This document shows positions 48,721 to 57,338 of a DNA stretch of 64,000 bases, piece after piece (position 1 is the stretch's first letter; every line of letters begins with the position of its first letter). Origin of the DNA: Haematomicrobium sanguinis DSM 21259 (GTDB taxonomy: Bacteria > Actinomycetota > Actinomycetes > Actinomycetales > Micrococcaceae); NCBI RefSeq assembly GCF_000688395.1, contig NZ_JIAG01000015.1, positions 1 to 64,000 on the forward strand, read 5' to 3'. A program made the translations under genes and the position numbers. Under the pieces are notes generated by a model that was given only the letters and a program-made list of their open reading frames with translations, was not told the origin of the DNA and searched no databases.

Positions 48721-49919
48721 GAAACGCCTTGTGAATCCAGCGCCTCGGGGATGTTCGCCAGGTAGCTTTCCAGATTGCGTTTCGTTTCGGCCACACTGTC
48801 GCCGCCGAACTTTTCTAGGACCGCGTTCGCGATTACTAGGGCCACCATTGCTTCTGCGACCACACCGGCCGCCGGCACCGCGGCCACATCGGAGCGCTGG
48901 TGGTGCGCCGTGGCGTCCTCCCCAGTGGCGACATCCACGGTTCGCAACGCTTTGGGCACGGTCGCGATCGGCTTCATGGCGGCGCGCACACGGACCACAT
49001 CGCCAATACTCATTCCGCCCTCAATACCCCCGGCCCGGTTGCTCGCGCGCACGATCCTCCCGGACTCGTCCCGCACAATCTCGTCATGCGCTTGTGAGCC
49101 GCGGCGCGAGGCGGTCAGGAAACCGTCGCCCACCTCGACACCCTTAATTGCCTGAATACCCATGAGCGCCCCCGCCAGCCGCGCATCCAACCGGCGATCC
49201 CAGTGCACGTAGCTCCCCAGGCCCGGCGGCAGCCCGTACACGAGCACCTCCACCACACCGCCCAAGGTTTCCCCGTCCTTCTTTGCCGCATCAATCTCGG
49301 CGACCATCGCGTCCGAGGTCTCCCGGTCAAAGCACCGCAGCGGGTTCTGGTCCAAAGCCAAGACGTCATCCGGTCCGGGCAGAGGCGAGCCCTCTGGCAC
49401 CGAAACCGTCGCTATCGAGACGGTGTGCGAGACCACCTGAATCCCCAATTGCGCCAAAAACCGCGCCGCCACGGCACCAAGCGCCACCCGTTCGGCGGTT
49501 TCCCGCGCCGAGGCGCGCTCCAGCACCGGACGCGCATCGTCAAAACCGTACTTTTGCATCCCGGTGAAATCGGCGTGCCCGGGTCGCGGCCGGGTCAGCG
49601 GGGCATTGCGCCCAAGGCCTTCAATCGCTGCCTCATCCACCGGGTCGGCGGACATGATCTGTTCCCATTTAGGCCATTCGGTGTTGCCCACCTCGATCGC
49701 GACCGGCCCGCCCTGGGTCACCCCGTGCCGCACGCCGCCCAAAAAGCGCACCTGGTCCTGCTCGAATTTCATCCGCGCGCCACGGCCGTACCCGAGACGG
49801 CGCCGCGCCAGAGCCTCCTGAATGTCCGCGCTGGTCACCTCAACCCCGGCAGGGACGCCTTCAACAATTCCAACGAGGGCCGGTCCATGGGATTCACCGG
49901 CGGTCAACCAACGCAACAT
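48717..49919 (-). CDS. aroC: Chorismate synthase
   Basis: Last common step to the aromatic amino acids; needs reduced FMN. The 400-residue protein starts [21 protein letters not shown], the family's usual first residues, so the ATG at 49919 is preferred over one nine bases upstream. Other signatures are [12 protein letters not shown] (about 40-51), [16 protein letters not shown], and the C-terminal [19 protein letters not shown]. Downstream aroK overlaps by four bases; aroE lies 26 bases upstream. Confidence 0.96.
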   Translation of the reverse strand: MLRWLTAGESHGPALVGIVEGVPAGVEVTSADIQEALARRRLGYGRGARMKFEQDQVRFLGGVRHGVTQGGPVAIEVGNTEWPKWEQIMSADPVDEAAIEGLGRNAPLTRPRPGHADFTGMQKYGFDDARPVLERASARETAERVALGAVAARFLAQLGIQVVSHTVSIATVSVPEGSPLPGPDDVLALDQNPLRCFDRETSDAMVAEIDAAKKDGETLGGVVEVLVYGLPPGLGSYVHWDRRLDARLAGALMGIQAIKGVEVGDGFLTASRRGSQAHDEIVRDESGRIVRASNRAGGIEGGMSIGDVVRVRAAMKPIATVPKALRTVDVATGEDATAHHQRSDVAAVPAAGVVAEAMVALVIANAVLEKFGGDSVAETKRNLESYLANIPEALDSQGVS

Positions 49920-49945
49920 AGCTTCCATCTTATGGGCGAGCGGCC

Positions 49946-50845
49946 TTAACCCTCACGCCGGGGGATGCCGATCGCGTCACACATCGCATTAATCGCGGAC
50001 GCCGGCACCGCCCCATCCAGCCGCCCGAACACCCTGACCTGTTCGATCGCTTGGTAGAGCAGCATCTCCTTGCCGGACACCACGCTCCCCCCCGCCTGAG
50101 CGAAGGCACGCGCCAGTTCACTGGGCCACGGGTCGTAGGCGACATCCAACAGAACCCCGGGGAGTTCCGGGACATGGTGGGATAGCGGGTCGGCGGCGCG
50201 GGCAGGCAGGGTGGAAAGTACGACGGCGTGTCCCCCACTTTTCGGCCCCGGCTCACCGCGGCTGTGGGTTGCCAAAATGTCCGGTGTGAGCGGCGAAACC
50301 GTGAGGCTGGTTCCAAGTCGGGCCGCAAGGTCCGTGAGCTCCGTGGCCTTGGCAACATCCCGGAGCGCCAGCTCGATCGAACTCGCGCCCAGGCGGTGCG
50401 CGGCGGCCAGCGCTGCCAGTGCGGTCCCGCCTCCGCCAAGGATGAGGCAGGAGTCGACCTTTTTCACGCCCACATGCTCCAAGGAACGCACGATGCCGTG
50501 AATATCAAAGTTGTGCGCGCGAATGGTGCCCGCATTCGGGGAGGAGGCATCGCCGTCGAACATCAGGGTATTTGCCACCCCGATCAGGCGAGTGTTCTCA
50601 TCGAGCCAATCCGCCCGCTGGGCGGCGACGCGCTTGAGCGGCATGGTGACCGAGAGCCCCAGCCAGCGACGCTCGCGGTCGGTGCGGAGCGACTCGAGGA
50701 AGGCTCCGAACGCGCTTTCCGTCACCTCGATGGCGGTATAGTCCGCGTTAATGCCGAGGTGGGAATAGGCGGCCCGGTGCAGGGCCGGTGAGAGCGAGTG
50801 CGCGATCGGGCTGCCAATGACGGCGGCCCGGGCGGGCGCGCTCAC
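49946..50845 (-). CDS. aroE: Shikimate dehydrogenase
   Basis: Reduces 3-dehydroshikimate with NADPH. The 299 residues have [22 protein letters not shown] (about 10-31), the catalytic Lys and Asp region VTMPLKRV and [15 protein letters not shown] (about 80-92), and [20 protein letters not shown] (about 135-154) as the NADPH loop. [15 protein letters not shown] and [12 protein letters not shown] lie near the end. After ANTL a loop [12 protein letters not shown] carries one copy of the dispersed motif. It starts directly at the mltG stop and precedes aroC. Confidence 0.94.
   Translation of the reverse strand: MSAPARAAVIGSPIAHSLSPALHRAAYSHLGINADYTAIEVTESAFGAFLESLRTDRERRWLGLSVTMPLKRVAAQRADWLDENTRLIGVANTLMFDGDASSPNAGTIRAHNFDIHGIVRSLEHVGVKKVDSCLILGGGGTALAALAAAHRLGASSIELALRDVAKATELTDLAARLGTSLTVSPLTPDILATHSRGEPGPKSGGHAVVLSTLPARAADPLSHHVPELPGVLLDVAYDPWPSELARAFAQAGGSVVSGKEMLLYQAIEQVRVFGRLDGAVPASAINAMCDAIGIPRREG
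50541..50563 (-). repeat. Dispersed in-frame motif, copy in aroE
   Basis: Begins GAGGAGGCATCGCCGTCG on the plus strand, identical over these 18 bases to the coaBC copy. The coding strand reads MFDGDASSP in a loop after residue 92 of AroE. Confidence 0.75.
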
Positions 50846-52294
50846 CTACTCGCACCGTCCGGCGTTGGCCGCGCACCACTGCTGGTACTTGTCGACATTG
50901 GCAAGGTGTTCCTGGTAGGTGCGGGCGAAGAGGGTCTCGCCGGTGTCTAGGTTGACGGTCACCCAGTAGTAGTAATCGTTTTGTTCCGGGTTGATCGCGG
51001 CCTTGAGCGCGTCCAGGCCCGGCGTGTCAATCGGGCCGACGGGCAGTCCGGTCATGGCAAAGGTGTTGTACGGGTTGCTCGTGTCCGCCTTCTCCTCGGC
51101 GGTGACGTTCAGCGAACGGCGATCAAGCCCGTAAATGACGGTCGCGTCCGATTCGATGCGTCCGCTGGTTTCCGGGTTGTCGCCCTTGAGCCGGTTCGTC
51201 AGCGCGCCGGCAATGCGGGCGTAGTCGGTCTGATTGCCCTCGGCCTGCACAATGCTCGCAAAGGTCAACGTCCGGTACTGTTCGGCCGGGTCTGTCACTC
51301 CCAGCTTGGTCAATTCTTCCTTGGTCTTGTCCACCAGGGTCTGGATGATGTCCTTGGCCGAGGTGCCCTCATCGAAGCGGTATTCGCCGGGCCAGAGATA
51401 TCCTTCCAGGCTCTTGGCCTGGGCCGGGAGACCGAACTGTTGCGGGTCCTTATTCAGGGCCTCGAGTTCGGAAATGTCCACGTGCGCGCCGTCGGCAATC
51501 CGCTGCAGCGACTCGCCCACGCGCAATCCCGCGTCCAGCGGAATATAGGTGACGCGTGCGGCCTCGCTCAGGAGCGCCTCGACAGCGCCGGCGTTGCTCA
51601 TTTCCTTGCGCATTTCGAAGTCGCCGGGCTGGATGGCGCGGCCGTTGGCGGTTTCGTCCAGGGTTTTCAAGAAGGCGTCCGAGTTCGCGACAATGCCCTG
51701 CTGCTGCAGGTTGTTGGCGATGGATCGGCTGGCTTCGCCTTCCTTGATCGAGAAGGTCACCGTTTCGGTGCCGGGGCCGGGAAAGTCGGTGGGTTTGCCG
51801 AGGCCGAACATGTCCATCACGCGCGGGGCGAAAAGGAAAATGCCGGTGACAAAGAGGACCAGGACGATTCCGAATACGATCGCTTGATTGCGTTTGCGGT
51901 GCTTGTGGCGAGGCGTGGTGGGGACTTCTTCGAAGACGCCGGGGCGCTCGTCGTGGGCCGCCACGGGCTGTGGGAGCATGCCGGTGGCTGGTTCGGCAGG
52001 AGTAGGCGAGGGTGCGGCCGGGGAAGGTTGCGGCTGCGACTCTGGCTGTGGCTTTGGCTCTGGTTGGGGCTGTGGCTGGGCCTGGTCTTGCTCCGGGCGC
52101 TGGGCCTGTGATTGCGGCTGCCGTGTCTGCTGTGTGGGCTCTGCATTGCGCGGCTCGCGGGCCGGCGCATCTTGTGCCTGCGCGCCTTCCTCGGCTTGCT
52201 GCCCCGGCGCGTTCTGGTCAAAGAATCCGCGGGCGCGCAAATCACGGCGGCGTACGGGCACATGCTCGGAATTCTGATCGTTGCGTTCAGTCAT
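50846..52294 (-). CDS. mltG: Endolytic murein transglycosylase MltG (YceG-like)
   Basis: Cuts nascent peptidoglycan strands at the membrane and sets glycan length. The 482 residues begin with a disordered cytosolic region of about 130 residues rich in Gln, Pro and Ala (alternating QPQPQP-type pairs). One membrane helix (about 138-158) follows, then a LysM-like subdomain and the YceG catalytic domain with SLEGYLWPGEYRF (about 293-305) and LTFASIVQAEGNQTDYARIAGALTNRLK (about 344-371), whose Glu is the expected catalytic residue. The C-terminus YYYWVTVNLDTGETLFARTYQEHLAN is typical. It sits between ruvX (4-base overlap) and aroE. Confidence 0.93.
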   Translation of the reverse strand: MTERNDQNSEHVPVRRRDLRARGFFDQNAPGQQAEEGAQAQDAPAREPRNAEPTQQTRQPQSQAQRPEQDQAQPQPQPEPKPQPESQPQPSPAAPSPTPAEPATGMLPQPVAAHDERPGVFEEVPTTPRHKHRKRNQAIVFGIVLVLFVTGIFLFAPRVMDMFGLGKPTDFPGPGTETVTFSIKEGEASRSIANNLQQQGIVANSDAFLKTLDETANGRAIQPGDFEMRKEMSNAGAVEALLSEAARVTYIPLDAGLRVGESLQRIADGAHVDISELEALNKDPQQFGLPAQAKSLEGYLWPGEYRFDEGTSAKDIIQTLVDKTKEELTKLGVTDPAEQYRTLTFASIVQAEGNQTDYARIAGALTNRLKGDNPETSGRIESDATVIYGLDRRSLNVTAEEKADTSNPYNTFAMTGLPVGPIDTPGLDALKAAINPEQNDYYYWVTVNLDTGETLFARTYQEHLANVDKYQQWCAANAGRCE

Positions 52295-52887
52295 TCGGAT
52301 GCCCGCCCGGAAGTAGCGTGAGCTTCGTCATCTGAACCGTCCTTTTGTTGCTGGGGGTTATCAACAGCACCCGCGGCGAGAACTATGGGGGTTCCAGCTG
52401 GCCGGTGGTGTCGCTTTTGGAAGTCTAGGGCTTGTTGCAGTATCTCAGTAGCCGCTAACTGATCGATGGATTTTTTGAAGTCTTTTGCGCTCACTCCGGC
52501 TTCGGCGAGGTTTCTGCGGGCCGTTGCCGAGGTGAGGCGCTCATCGATGAGACGCACTTCACACCCCGTGTCGCCGTGTTGCAGGTGAGCGGCCAATGTG
52601 TGGGCGTAGTCGCGCGCCATCGCCGTGGATGCGGACTCGCCACCGTTCATGGTCAACGGCAAACCGACATAGGCCACGACCGCACCGCGCTCTCGAACTT
52701 CGTGGCCGAGTTGGCGCACATCGAAGTTCTTTTTGAGGTCGCGCTTGAGGGTGCGCAAGGGAATGGCCGTCCGGGCACCAGGGTCTGAGACGGCCACCCC
52801 GACGCGGGCGTTGCCCACGTCGATGCCAAGAGCCACACCGCGAAGCGGGCTCTTAGCACCGGCACCGTGAATGTCGGGGTCGCTCAC
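52291..52887 (-). CDS. ruvX: RuvX/YqgF-family nuclease
   Basis: RNase H-fold protein linked to 16S rRNA 5'-end processing and also called a putative Holliday junction resolvase. The 198 residues show GIDVGNARVGVAVSDPGART (about 22-41) with the first catalytic Asp, AYVGLPLTMNGGES (about 72-85), LIDERLTSATARRNLAEAG (about 112-130) and the final acidic LAATEILQQAL (about 143-153). It overlaps both alaS and mltG by four bases. Confidence 0.93.
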   Translation of the reverse strand: MSDPDIHGAGAKSPLRGVALGIDVGNARVGVAVSDPGARTAIPLRTLKRDLKKNFDVRQLGHEVRERGAVVAYVGLPLTMNGGESASTAMARDYAHTLAAHLQHGDTGCEVRLIDERLTSATARRNLAEAGVSAKDFKKSIDQLAATEILQQALDFQKRHHRPAGTPIVLAAGAVDNPQQQKDGSDDEAHATSGRASE

Positions 52888-55571
52888 GCAACCACCTTGA
52901 GAATTTCTTGGCGTACGGCTTCCAATGCCTCGTCAATCTTCGAGGCGTCCTGGCCGCCGCCTTGGGCGAGATCGTCCTTGCCGCCGCCACCGCCGCCGAG
53001 GACGCCGGTTGCGGTCTTGACCAGGCTTCCGGCCTTCAATCCTTTTTCGCGGGCGCCCTCATTGGTCGCGGCAAGAACCATGGGCTTCCCGTTCACGGTT
53101 GCGACAAGGGTGATGACCGCGGGCGTTGAACCAAATCGGGAACGTATGTCGGTGACGAGCTGGCGCAAGGCATCGGCGCCGTCCAGAACGCCAATGCTGG
53201 CAATCAGAATCTTGACGCCACTCGACTCCTGAGCCTTCTCGGCGAGCGAACTCGCTTGTGCCAAGACTTGTTGCTTGCGCAAGGCGGCAAGTTCCTTTTC
53301 GGTGCTGCGCAGCTTCTCCAGAGTGCTGGAGATACGCTCCGCGAGTTGGTCGCTTGGGACCTTCAGCATGCCGGTGAGCTGGTTGACCAGCGCGCGTTCT
53401 GCGGCGAGGTGGCGGAAAGCGTCCAGGCCAACAAACGCCTCGACACGGCGGTTTCCCGATCCCACCGACTGCTCGCCAAAGAGGCTCAGCGTCCCCACTT
53501 GTGCGGTGGAGTTCACGTGTGTACCACCGCAGAGCTCCCGGGACCAGGCACCGTTGATCTCCACCACGCGCACTTCGTTGCCGTAGTTTTCGCCAAAGAG
53601 CGCCATGGCGCCCAGCGCCTTGGCCTCGTCCAGGGCCATGACCTTGGTGGTGACCTCGAAGTTGTCGCGGATGGCGACGTTGCTCACTTCTTCGATTTCG
53701 CTCTTGGTGCTTTCGCTGAGCGCTTCGCCCCAGCCAAAATCGAAGCGCAAATACCCGGCCTTGTTGAAGGAACCGCGCTGGGTCGCTTCGGGTCCCAGGA
53801 TTTGGCGTAGGGCGGCGTGTACCAGGTGCGTTGCCGAGTGCGCCTGCTCTCCGGCGTGGCGGCGCTGCTGATCCACCGCTGCCACCACGGCGGCCTCGGC
53901 GCTCACCTCGCCTTCCCGTACGCGCGCCTTGTGGACGTTGAGTCCGCGGATTGGGCTTTGGACATCCAACACTTCAAGAACAAAGCCGTCGCCGGTGATC
54001 AACCCGGTGTCGGCGGCCTGACCGCCGGACTCGGCGTAGAACGGGGTTTGATCGAGAACCAGCTCGATCTCCTGGCCGACACCGGCGCTGGGCACGAGTA
54101 GCCCGCCGGAGAGAATCCCCTTGACGCGAGCGTCGCTGGTGAGCTCGTCATAACCGGTGAAGACGGTTTTGCCGTTCGCGCCCAATTCCTTGTAGACGCT
54201 GACATCGGAGCCGCCGAGCTTCTTTTGGCGGGCGTCCGCCTTGGCGCGCTGACGCTGTTCCTCCATGAGGGAACGGAAGCCCGGCTCGTCCACGGCCACA
54301 CCGGCCTCTTCGGCCATTTCCAAAGTGAGGTCGATCGGGAAGCCGTAGGTGTCGTGCAACATGAACGCGTCCTGGCCGCTCAACGGCGTTCCGGCGGCCT
54401 TTGACGCGCTCACGGCTTCATCCAGGCGCTCGGTGCCGGAAGCGATGGTTCGCAGGAACGAGTTTTCTTCGGCATACGCGATCCGGCTGATGCGCTCGAA
54501 GTCCTCGGCAACCGCCGGGTAGAAACCCTTCATCGCGTCCCGGGACACCGGCAGCAGTTGCGGCAGCGAGGGCCCCTCAACACCGAGCAAGCGCATGGCG
54601 CGGATGGCACGGCGCAAAAGGCGTCGCAGCACATAGCCGCGCCCCTCATTGGACGGGGACACACCGTCCGCGATGAGCATTAACGACGCGCGAACATGAT
54701 CTGCCACCACGCGCAAACGCACGTCGTCGGCGAACTCGGGGTCCTCCGGATTTTCGGAATGAGTGTATTTCTTCCCCGACAGGCGTGCGGCCTCTTCGAT
54801 GACGGCGAACAATTGGTCCGTCTCATAAATGTTGTCCACGCCCTGAAGCAGCATGGCCAGACGTTCCAAGCCCATACCGGTGTCGATGTTCTTCTTGGGT
54901 AGCTCGCCCACGATCTCGTAGTCGTTCTTGCCAATGCCGGCGCCGCGTTCGAACTCCATGAACACGAGGTTCCAGATTTCCATGTAGCGGTCGTCATTGA
55001 CCGCCGGTCCCCCGGCTTCGCCGTATTCGGGTCCGCGATCATAGAAAATTTCAGAATCAGGCCCTGCAGGTCCCCCGGCCTGGCCGGTATCCCAGAAGTT
55101 CTCTTCCTTGCCCATGCGCTGAATGCGCTCCGCCGGGAAGCCCACAACCTCGGTCCAGATCCGGAAGGACTCTTCATCATCCCGGTAAATGGTCACCCAC
55201 AGCCGATCCGGATCCAGCCCATAACCGCCTTCCTCTTGAGAGGTTGTCAACAGCTCCCAGGCGTAGGGAATTGCCTTTTCCTTGAAGTAGTCGCCAAAGG
55301 AAAAGTTGCCCATCATTTGGAAGAAGGTCCCGTGCCGAGCCGTCTTGCCGACCTCGTCGATGTCGGGTGTCCGAATGCACTTTTGTACACTGACCGCGCG
55401 CTCAAAGGGCGCAGGTTGAGCACCGGTGAAGTAGGGCACAAAGGGGATCATCCCGGCAATGACAAACAGCACCGAGGGATCCGGTGACACGAGGGACGTT
55501 GATGGCACCGCGACGTGATTCTTCTTGACGAAGAAGTCAATCCAACGCTGTGCGATCTCGTGGGTCTTCAT
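52884..55571 (-). CDS. alaS: Alanyl-tRNA synthetase
   Basis: Charges tRNA-Ala and clears mischarged serine or glycine. The 895 residues have the class II catalytic domain (HARHGTFFQMMGNFSFGDYF near 80, NLVFMEFERGA near 210), the editing domain with zinc ligands HSATHLVHAALRQILG (about 580-595) and RELCGGTHVNSTAQVG (about 681-696). The C-terminal domain ends with a Gly-rich GVLGGGGGGKDDLAQGGG segment. The ATG at 55571 has no strong Shine-Dalgarno sequence. Arrangement alaS-ruvX-mltG is typical for actinobacteria. Confidence 0.97.
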   Translation of the reverse strand: MKTHEIAQRWIDFFVKKNHVAVPSTSLVSPDPSVLFVIAGMIPFVPYFTGAQPAPFERAVSVQKCIRTPDIDEVGKTARHGTFFQMMGNFSFGDYFKEKAIPYAWELLTTSQEEGGYGLDPDRLWVTIYRDDEESFRIWTEVVGFPAERIQRMGKEENFWDTGQAGGPAGPDSEIFYDRGPEYGEAGGPAVNDDRYMEIWNLVFMEFERGAGIGKNDYEIVGELPKKNIDTGMGLERLAMLLQGVDNIYETDQLFAVIEEAARLSGKKYTHSENPEDPEFADDVRLRVVADHVRASLMLIADGVSPSNEGRGYVLRRLLRRAIRAMRLLGVEGPSLPQLLPVSRDAMKGFYPAVAEDFERISRIAYAEENSFLRTIASGTERLDEAVSASKAAGTPLSGQDAFMLHDTYGFPIDLTLEMAEEAGVAVDEPGFRSLMEEQRQRAKADARQKKLGGSDVSVYKELGANGKTVFTGYDELTSDARVKGILSGGLLVPSAGVGQEIELVLDQTPFYAESGGQAADTGLITGDGFVLEVLDVQSPIRGLNVHKARVREGEVSAEAAVVAAVDQQRRHAGEQAHSATHLVHAALRQILGPEATQRGSFNKAGYLRFDFGWGEALSESTKSEIEEVSNVAIRDNFEVTTKVMALDEAKALGAMALFGENYGNEVRVVEINGAWSRELCGGTHVNSTAQVGTLSLFGEQSVGSGNRRVEAFVGLDAFRHLAAERALVNQLTGMLKVPSDQLAERISSTLEKLRSTEKELAALRKQQVLAQASSLAEKAQESSGVKILIASIGVLDGADALRQLVTDIRSRFGSTPAVITLVATVNGKPMVLAATNEGAREKGLKAGSLVKTATGVLGGGGGGKDDLAQGGGQDASKIDEALEAVRQEILKVVA

Positions 55572-55645
55572 GGAGGTTTCTTGCTCTTCTCTTCACGTGT
55601 AAATGGTTGGCGTGCCGGGGTCGGCTTGAGGCGCTGCGCCCAGGT

Positions 55646-55870
55646 TTAGGCAGCGGGGTCCTTAAGCCCCAGCTGTTCGCGCAGTTGCGTTTCGCGCTCG
55701 CGCATGGAGGCGGAGAGCGTGTCGAGGAATCCGCCGACGCGGTCCTGCACTTGCCCCACCGCGCGATTGATGTTGGTGGGTTGAACGTTGTCGCGGGCCT
55801 GGTTGATCTTGATGGTGATCATGACGCCGAGGCTCACACCGACGCCGACCCAAAAGATTCGTTTCATCAT
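55646..55870 (-). CDS. Small membrane protein upstream of alaS (DUF6167-like)
   Basis: A 74-residue protein with one N-terminal membrane helix (about 4-22, IFWVGVGVSLGVMITIKI) and an amphipathic, charged helical tail (FLDTLSASMRERETQLREQL). Small proteins of this layout occur between rpsD and alaS in many actinobacteria (DUF6167); the function is unknown. It begins 7 bases after the DUF948 gene, so the two are co-transcribed and perhaps act together at the membrane. Confidence 0.75.
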   Translation of the reverse strand: MMKRIFWVGVGVSLGVMITIKINQARDNVQPTNINRAVGQVQDRVGGFLDTLSASMRERETQLREQLGLKDPAA

Positions 55871-55877
55871 GGGCGCC

Positions 55878-56252
55878 TCACCTGCTGTGCTTTCCGGAGG
55901 CCGAGCGTCCGCGTTCTGCGATGGCGCGGCGCACCCCGTAGGTGAACGCGGACACCTTGATCAAGGGTTGGCCGAGCGTCGAGGCCATCAGCGAGGAGAG
56001 CGCGGAGAGATTGGCGCTGGCGTCCGAGACATTGTTGGAGACCACGTCGACCTTTTTGATCTGGTCATTGGTCAGTGTGACGGTTTGAGTGACTTCCTCG
56101 ACCAAGGGGGTGGCCCCGTTAGCCAGATCGCCCATGCCCCGGCGCATTTCGTCAATAAATCGACCGAGTTTCACAATGGGAATCGCCGCGAGAAGGACAA
56201 AGAGAATAAATCCTCCCGCCCAGATGAGAGCGGCAATGTCACCGGGGGTCAT
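55878..56252 (-). CDS. DUF948 family membrane protein
   Basis: A 124-residue protein with one N-terminal membrane helix (about 4-24, IAALIWAGGFILFVLLAAIPI) followed by a predicted coiled-coil-like region (LGRFIDEMRRGMGDLANGATPLVEEVTQTVTLTNDQIKKVD, about 30-70) and a basic tail. This matches DUF948, related to general stress and chemotaxis-coil-like proteins, of unknown function. The gene is found in this place, between rpsD and alaS, in other actinobacteria. Confidence 0.82.
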   Translation of the reverse strand: MTPGDIAALIWAGGFILFVLLAAIPIVKLGRFIDEMRRGMGDLANGATPLVEEVTQTVTLTNDQIKKVDVVSNNVSDASANLSALSSLMASTLGQPLIKVSAFTYGVRRAIAERGRSASGKHSR

Positions 56253-56418
56253 ATCTGCTCCTCTTCACAGCATTAGCTAGCCGACGTTAAACCGGTCAAG
56301 GCGGTTGCGTTATCAAAAAGCAACCTTACCGAATATTCCTGGCCGTCGTGGCGATCAGCCTTCCACTGCGCGCCGAGCTTAAGCGACGCGCCGCAATGGA
56401 TCGGCATAGCGCGCTGGG

Positions 56419-56466
56419 TTGGCCTGAACCCTAGTTGGCCCGAACCTTAGTTTGCCTGAACCCTAA
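56419..56466. repeat. Three tandem 16-bp repeats
   Basis: TTGGCCTGAACCCTAG (56419-56434), TTGGCCCGAACCTTAG (56435-56450) and TTTGCCTGAACCCTAA (56451-56466), each differing from the first at two positions. They lie just beyond the rpsD terminator hairpin. Confidence 0.85.
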
Positions 56467-56470
56467 TTGT

Positions 56471-56540
56471 GACTTGACTCGTGAAACAGCACAGCCCGCG
56501 GCGCAGGGGCCGCGGGCTGTGCGTGTTGCAAAGTCGAGTC
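56471..56540. terminator. rpsD terminator hairpin with extended stem
   Basis: Inner arms GCACAGCCCGCGGC (56489-56502) and GCCGCGGGCTGTGC (56509-56522) pair perfectly over 14 bp with a 6-base loop. Outer segments GACTTGACT (56471-56479) and AGTCGAGTC (56532-56540) can pair too, with one G-U. No U-tract. It begins 24 bases after the rpsD stop. Confidence 0.75.
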
Positions 56541-56563
56541 GAGGGACGCGTAGTCCCGCTCAC

Positions 56564-57190
56564 TTAGCGTGCGTAGTATTCCACCACGAGCTGCTCTTCA
56601 CAGGTCACCGGAACCTCGGCGCGCTTCGGGCGGCGAACCAGGCGAGCCTGCAGCTTCTCCAACTGCACATCCAGGTAGCCCGGGACGTCGGGAAGGACGT
56701 CGCGGTGCGCGCCGGCGGCGGCAACCTGGAACGGGGTCATGGTTTCGCTGCGCTGGTGCACGTGGATCAACTGGCCCTCCTTCACACGGAAGGAAGGACG
56801 GTCCACACGCTGGCCGTCAACAAGGATGTGACGGTGCACCACGAGCTGACGCGCCTGGGCGATGGTGCGGGCAAAGCCGGCACGCAAGACCAGAGCGTCA
56901 AGACGCATTTCCAGAAGTTCAATGAGGTTTTCACCGGTCAGGCCCTCGGTGCGGCGAGCTTCCTCGAAGACACGGGTCATTTGTGCTTCGCGGATACCGT
57001 ACTGGGCGCGCAGACGCTGCTTCTCGCGCAGACGAACCGCGTAGTCGCTGTCCTGCTTGCGCTTGTTGCGGCCGTGCTGACCCGGTGCGTAGGGGCGGCG
57101 CTCAAGATACTTGGCGGCCTTGGGTGTCAAAGCAATACCAAGGGCACGCGACATGCGTGCGGTATTGCGGGTACGTGCTCGAGTTCCCAC
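56564..57190 (-). CDS. rpsD: 30S ribosomal protein S4
   Basis: Primary 16S rRNA-binding protein that nucleates small-subunit assembly. The 208 residues have the N-terminal domain without zinc cysteines (the C-minus form; SRALGIALTPKAAKYLERRPYAPGQHGR) and the S4 RNA-binding domain MRLDALVLRAGFARTIAQARQLVVHRHI (about 95-122). The C-terminal VTCEEQLVVEYYAR is typical. The GTG at 57190 has AAAGGG at four bases. As in many actinobacteria it is a single gene apart from the alpha operon. A structured leader precedes it (57225-57295). Confidence 0.96.
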   Translation of the reverse strand: MGTRARTRNTARMSRALGIALTPKAAKYLERRPYAPGQHGRNKRKQDSDYAVRLREKQRLRAQYGIREAQMTRVFEEARRTEGLTGENLIELLEMRLDALVLRAGFARTIAQARQLVVHRHILVDGQRVDRPSFRVKEGQLIHVHQRSETMTPFQVAAAGAHRDVLPDVPGYLDVQLEKLQARLVRRPKRAEVPVTCEEQLVVEYYAR

Positions 57191-57224
57191 GTTTCCCTTT
57201 CGATTTTCGGCGCGTTTTTACTGG

Positions 57225-57295
57225 CCTCCAGGAGGGAGAGTTGGGATTGCCGGAATCCTTGTACTACAGCGCACCGGTGCCGAATAGGAATTCGG
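57225..57295 (-). promoter_or_regulatory. Structured rpsD leader, candidate S4 autoregulatory element
   Basis: Between a TAAGAT box near 57325 and the rpsD start, the minus-strand RNA can form four consecutive small hairpins. They are CCGAAT-TCCT-ATTCGG (57295-57280), GCACCGGTGC (57280-57271), a GGATT/AATCC stem (57258-57244) and CCTCC-T-GGAGG (57235-57225). S4 is known to repress its own operon by binding leader RNA in other bacteria; that this leader does so is inference. Confidence 0.4.
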
Positions 57296-57338
57296 GCCCC
57301 AGGTGGCTTGCCAGCCAGCTAACTATCTTAGCAGAAAA

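Larger units (their letters stand above)
56253..56563. other. Intergenic region between rpsD and the DUF948 gene
   Basis: 311 bp that hold three tandem 16-bp repeats (56419-56466) and a strong hairpin (56471-56540), both described separately, plus the presumed promoter of the DUF948-alaS operon on the minus strand. No gene is visible. Confidence 0.6.

Noticed and set aside
55572-55645. T-box leader before alaS
   Set aside because: No T-box sequence, specifier stem or terminator; the spacer is too short.
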